Shown piece after piece: positions 13,207 to 15,347 of a stretch of DNA of 15,347 nucleotides; positions within the stretch are counted from its first letter, which is position 1, and every line of letters starts with the position of its first letter. A program made the translations under genes and the position numbers. The notes below the pieces were generated by a model. It saw only the letters and a program-made list of their open reading frames with translations, made no database searches and was not told the origin of the DNA. Source of the DNA: Sphingomonas sp. UBA4766 (GTDB lineage: Bacteria > Pseudomonadota > Alphaproteobacteria > Sphingomonadales > Sphingomonadaceae); assembly GCA_002403415.1 (NCBI GenBank), contig DHHS01000089.1:429-15775 (forward strand). The letters are read 5' to 3'.

Positions 13207-13761
13207 GTGCTACCCGAACAGAACCAGCCGGCGCATTCGTCGTCTGAGTCGGCGGAGTCGATTGCAGTATCAGGGCGGTTGAAGTGGTTCGACATCGCAC
13301 GCGGTTTTGGGTTTTTGGTGGCTGAATCGCCGCCGATTGGTGATGTATTGGTTCATTTTTCGGTGCTCCATCCGCATGGGCGCACCCATTTGCCCGAAGG
13401 CGCACGGCTGAACTGTGTCGCTGTGCGCGGTGAGCGCGGTTTTCAGGCGCGCGAAATCGTCGCGATTGACCTGGCGGAAGCCGTGATCCCCGCGCCGCGC
13501 CGCCGCAATCCCGATCGGGTCGATCCGGCCAGCCTGCTCGACCAGGCGGGTGACATTGAACATGCGAGCGTCAAATGGTTTAACCGGCTAAAGGGCTATG
13601 GCTTTTTGATCCGCGCGCGCGACAATGCCGATGTTTTCGTGCATATGGAAACGCTGCGCCGGGCGGGCATCAGCGAAGTCGCGCCAGGCCAGCTTTTGCG
13701 AGCGCGGATTTTTGACGGGCCAAAGGGGCCGCTGGCGGTGCTGGTCGAACCGGAGGAGTAA
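13207..13761 (+). CDS. protein with two cold-shock domains
   Basis: A 184-residue protein with two cold-shock (OB-fold, single-stranded nucleic acid-binding) domains; it probably acts as an RNA or DNA chaperone. The first domain (about 22-90) has GRLKWFD, RNP1-like RGFGFLV (32-38) and RNP2-like VLVHFSVL (47-54). The second (about 119-183) has ASVKWFN, RNP1 KGYGFLI (129-135) and RNP2 VFVHM (143-147). A basic linker (PRRRNPDRVD) joins them, and the first 20 residues are low-complexity and Ser-rich. I chose GTG at 13207 because AGGA lies 6 bases before it. The frame is open to a TTG at 13138, so a longer N-terminus is possible. The double-domain form is common in alphaproteobacteria, unlike the single-domain CspA type. 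Its last codons contain the ribosome site of the next gene. Confidence 0.88.
   Translation: MLPEQNQPAHSSSESAESIAVSGRLKWFDIARGFGFLVAESPPIGDVLVHFSVLHPHGRTHLPEGARLNCVAVRGERGFQAREIVAIDLAEAVIPAPRRRNPDRVDPASLLDQAGDIEHASVKWFNRLKGYGFLIRARDNADVFVHMETLRRAGISEVAPGQLLRARIFDGPKGPLAVLVEPEE
13752..13758 (+). promoter_or_regulatory. Shine-Dalgarno that sets a TTG start for the DUF192 gene
   Basis: GGAGGAG lies in the last two codons of the cold-shock gene, 7 bases before TTG 13766 but 19 bases before the first in-frame ATG (13778). The spacing strongly favours the TTG and implies translational coupling. Confidence 0.7.
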
Positions 13762-13765
13762 GCGT

Positions 13766-14260
13766 TTGCGGATCATCATGTTTTTGCTGGCGGCGGTCGC
13801 GCTCATGCCCTTGTCCGCCTGTGGCGGCGCCAATGCCGTGGCGCAGTCATCGGGCGATGCGGCGCGGCGGACGATTGCGGTCACGATCACCAGCGGCAAA
13901 TCCAAACATGCGTTTACCGTTGAGGTAGCGGAAAGCTCGGCTGAACAGGCGCGCGGGCTGATGTTTCGCACCGATATTGGCACTGATGGCGGCATGTTGT
14001 TCTATCCTTATCCGAGCGACGGCGGCCCGCCGCGCGAGGCAAGTTTTTGGATGAAGGATACGCCAAGCCCGCTCGATATCATCTTCATCCGCGCGGACGG
14101 CACTATCGCGCGGATTGCCGAAAACACCACGCCATTTTCCGAAGTGCCGGTGACATCGGGGGAACCCGTCGCCGCGGTCCTCGAATTGCGGGGCGGACGC
14201 ACGGCCGAACTCGGCATCGCAGAGGGCGATCGGGTGAGCTGGCAAGGACGCGCTCGCTAA
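13766..14260 (+). CDS. DUF192 family lipoprotein
   Basis: A 164-residue exported protein of the DUF192 family, whose biochemical function I do not know. From the TTG start the N-terminus is MRIIMFLLAAVALMPLSAC, a lipoprotein signal peptide with lipobox LSAC and acylated Cys19, so it should be anchored in the membrane facing the periplasm. The DUF192 body spans about 35-162. It contains EQARGLMFRT (60-69), GGMLFYPYPSD (75-85), SFWMKDTPSPLDIIFIRADG (93-112) and VLELRGGRTAELGIAEGD (138-155), all hallmark stretches of the family. Five bp separate it from the cold-shock gene, whose end carries its ribosome site. If initiation is at ATG 13778 instead, the signal peptide would lose its charged start, which argues further for the TTG. 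Confidence 0.88.
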   Translation: MRIIMFLLAAVALMPLSACGGANAVAQSSGDAARRTIAVTITSGKSKHAFTVEVAESSAEQARGLMFRTDIGTDGGMLFYPYPSDGGPPREASFWMKDTPSPLDIIFIRADGTIARIAENTTPFSEVPVTSGEPVAAVLELRGGRTAELGIAEGDRVSWQGRAR

Positions 14261-14302
14261 ACGCCGGTTGAAGCCGGGGCGCGGCCACGCTAAGCACCCG
14301 GC

Positions 14303-14695
14303 ATGGGATTGCTCGGGATGATCTTCACTTGGTGGGACGGCGCCACTTTTGGCACGCGGCTTGGTTTGCGCGGCAAGGTGCGCGTGGGCAGCGATGCGCT
14401 GGGCAATCATTATTATGAGGGCGGGCGCGATCCCAACGGCATTACCCGCCGCTGGGTGATCTATAACGGCGCCAATGACGCCAGCCGGGTGCCACCCGAA
14501 TGGTTTGGCTGGCTCCATCATCAGGTGGATGCCCTGCCCGATGCGGCCTTGCCGCCGCCACGCGCCTGGCAAAAGCCGGCGGTCCCCAATCTGACCGGGA
14601 CCGAGGCGGCGTATCGACCTGCGGGCGCGCTCGAGCGCGGTGGCCAGCGCGCGGCCGCAACCGGCGATTATGAGGCATGGACTCCGGGTGAGTGA
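14303..14695 (+). CDS. NADH:ubiquinone oxidoreductase subunit NDUFA12
   Basis: A 130-residue homologue of mitochondrial complex I accessory subunit NDUFA12 (B17.2). This supernumerary subunit is found in alphaproteobacteria and sits on the peripheral arm of complex I. Family features are the N-terminal FTWWDGATFGTRLGLRGKVR (8-27), GNHYYEGGRD (34-43), RRWVIYNGANDASRVPPEWF (49-68) and GWLHH (69-73). A Pro/Ala-rich C-terminus follows, including PNLTGTEAAYRPAG (94-107). The length is normal. ATG 14303 fits the family start, though the Shine-Dalgarno is poor. As is usual for this gene it is not within the main nuo operon. Its last 8 bases overlap the next gene. Confidence 0.93.
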   Translation: MGLLGMIFTWWDGATFGTRLGLRGKVRVGSDALGNHYYEGGRDPNGITRRWVIYNGANDASRVPPEWFGWLHHQVDALPDAALPPPRAWQKPAVPNLTGTEAAYRPAGALERGGQRAAATGDYEAWTPGE

Positions 14696-15347
14696 CCGCC
14701 GCTGGTGGCTGATCTGGGGCGGCGGCGGCATTGCGGTGGTGCTGGCGGCATTTGGGCTGTGGTTTGGCTATGACGCCTGGCAAACGGCCGAGCCCGCGAC
14801 TGAGGAAGCCGTCAAGACCACCGGCTCGACGATCCTCGATCAGGCGCAAGGCCCCGGCGACGTCGCAACCGTCGATGTCACACCCGACGCTGACGTCGCG
14901 CGCGGCACGACGCCGATGGCAGAGCGTGTCGCTGTGCTGGGGCTGCTTAACAAGCGCAATGGTGCCACCCGCCTGCTGACGCTCAAGCCTGGGGAAGCGG
15001 CGCGAGTCGGCAATGCGGTGGTGCGGCTGCGCGCGTGCGAGCAGACTGCACCTTGGGAAAATGACCAGTTTACCGGCGCCTTTGTCCAGCTTGACGTGAT
15101 GCAGCCTGACCGCAAATGGCGGCGCAGCTTTTCGGGCTGGCTGTATAAGGAGCGCCCTGCGCTGAACGTGGTGCAGGATCCGATCTATGATGTCTGGCCC
15201 AAAAGCTGCGCGATGACTTTCCCATCGGGCGGCGCGGCGACGGTGTCCATCGCGGATCGGCCTGCAGCGTCGAGCGCGAAGAAATCCCCCGATGGTGACG
15301 GGGCCGCCGCTGAGGGTGCCGAACCCGTCGCCCAGACCGCCCCGGCG
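14688..15347 (+). CDS. DUF2155 domain protein, membrane-anchored (partial, 3' end missing)
   Basis: The frame is open for 220 codons from GTG 14688 to the window edge, so the C-terminus is missing. Residues 6-28 (WWLIWGGGGIAVVLAAFGLW) form one N-terminal membrane segment or uncleaved signal, putting the rest in the periplasm. The DUF2155 domain spans about 82-176. It includes LNKRNGATRLLTLKPGEAAR (87-106), VVRLRACEQTAPW (111-123), GAFVQLDVMQPDRKWRRSFS (130-149), GWLYKERPALNVVQDPIYDV (150-169) and WPKSCAM (170-176). Cys117 and Cys174 could form a disulfide. After 180 it becomes Ala/Ser/Pro-rich. The GTG is the only reasonable start and overlaps the NDUFA12 stop by 8 bp, so translation is probably coupled. 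Function unknown to me; in related genomes I expect this pair to be followed by aat. Confidence 0.88.
   Translation, partial: MSDRRWWLIWGGGGIAVVLAAFGLWFGYDAWQTAEPATEEAVKTTGSTILDQAQGPGDVATVDVTPDADVARGTTPMAERVAVLGLLNKRNGATRLLTLKPGEAARVGNAVVRLRACEQTAPWENDQFTGAFVQLDVMQPDRKWRRSFSGWLYKERPALNVVQDPIYDVWPKSCAMTFPSGGAATVSIADRPAASSAKKSPDGDGAAAEGAEPVAQTAPA

Noticed and set aside
13847..14731. A 294-codon minus-strand frame opposite the DUF192 and NDUFA12 genes
   Set aside because: Both plus-strand genes are clear family members; the reverse frame is a high-G+C shadow.
1..15347. Mobile element, prophage or defence island
   Set aside because: No transposase, integrase, terminal repeats or attachment site seen; the gene content is conserved core.

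Overview
The window comes from an alphaproteobacterium, most probably of the order Sphingomonadales. This rests on the alphaproteobacterial proteins present (NDUFA12-type complex I subunit, DUF2155 protein, alphaproteobacterial L7/L12, L10 and RpoB sequences), the high G+C content and the gene order. It is core chromosome. I see no insertion sequence, phage gene, CRISPR array or anomalous island.

Left half (1-8086), mostly minus strand: the conserved transcription/translation cluster, read right to left as tRNA-Trp, secE, nusG, [yghU-like GST, opposite strand], rplK, rplA, [M28 peptidase], rplJ, rplL, rpoB. RpoB is cut by the window edge just before the expected rifampicin-resistance cluster. 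The cluster is split into separately punctuated units. There are promoter-like sequences before tRNA-Trp, secE, rplK, rplJ and rpoB. There is a good intrinsic terminator after rplA, a strong hairpin after rplL, and a second terminator-like hairpin inside the rpoB leader, downstream of a near-consensus rpoB promoter. Two genes unrelated to ribosome synthesis sit in the gaps: a glutathione-dependent oxidoreductase with a divergent promoter, and a secreted zinc aminopeptidase.

Middle (8101-12298), minus strand: a membrane-anchored PAS-GGDEF-EAL cyclic-di-GMP enzyme and, upstream of it, a stand-alone fatty acyl-AMP ligase. They are 70 bp apart and may be co-transcribed. A 227 bp intergenic region with a G-poor plus strand separates them from the right-hand block.

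Right block (12526-15347), plus strand: recX, a protein with two cold-shock domains, a DUF192 lipoprotein translationally coupled to it, an NDUFA12-family complex I subunit, and the start of a membrane-anchored DUF2155 protein overlapping NDUFA12 by 8 bp. The last gene runs off the window.

I did not find a defence system or a clearly new multi-gene system. The most distinctive signal is RNA-level: the rpoB leader (about 1580-1771) with its own promoter, an intrinsic terminator and a possible alternative pairing. All promoter, operator and RNA structure calls were made by eye and are untested.
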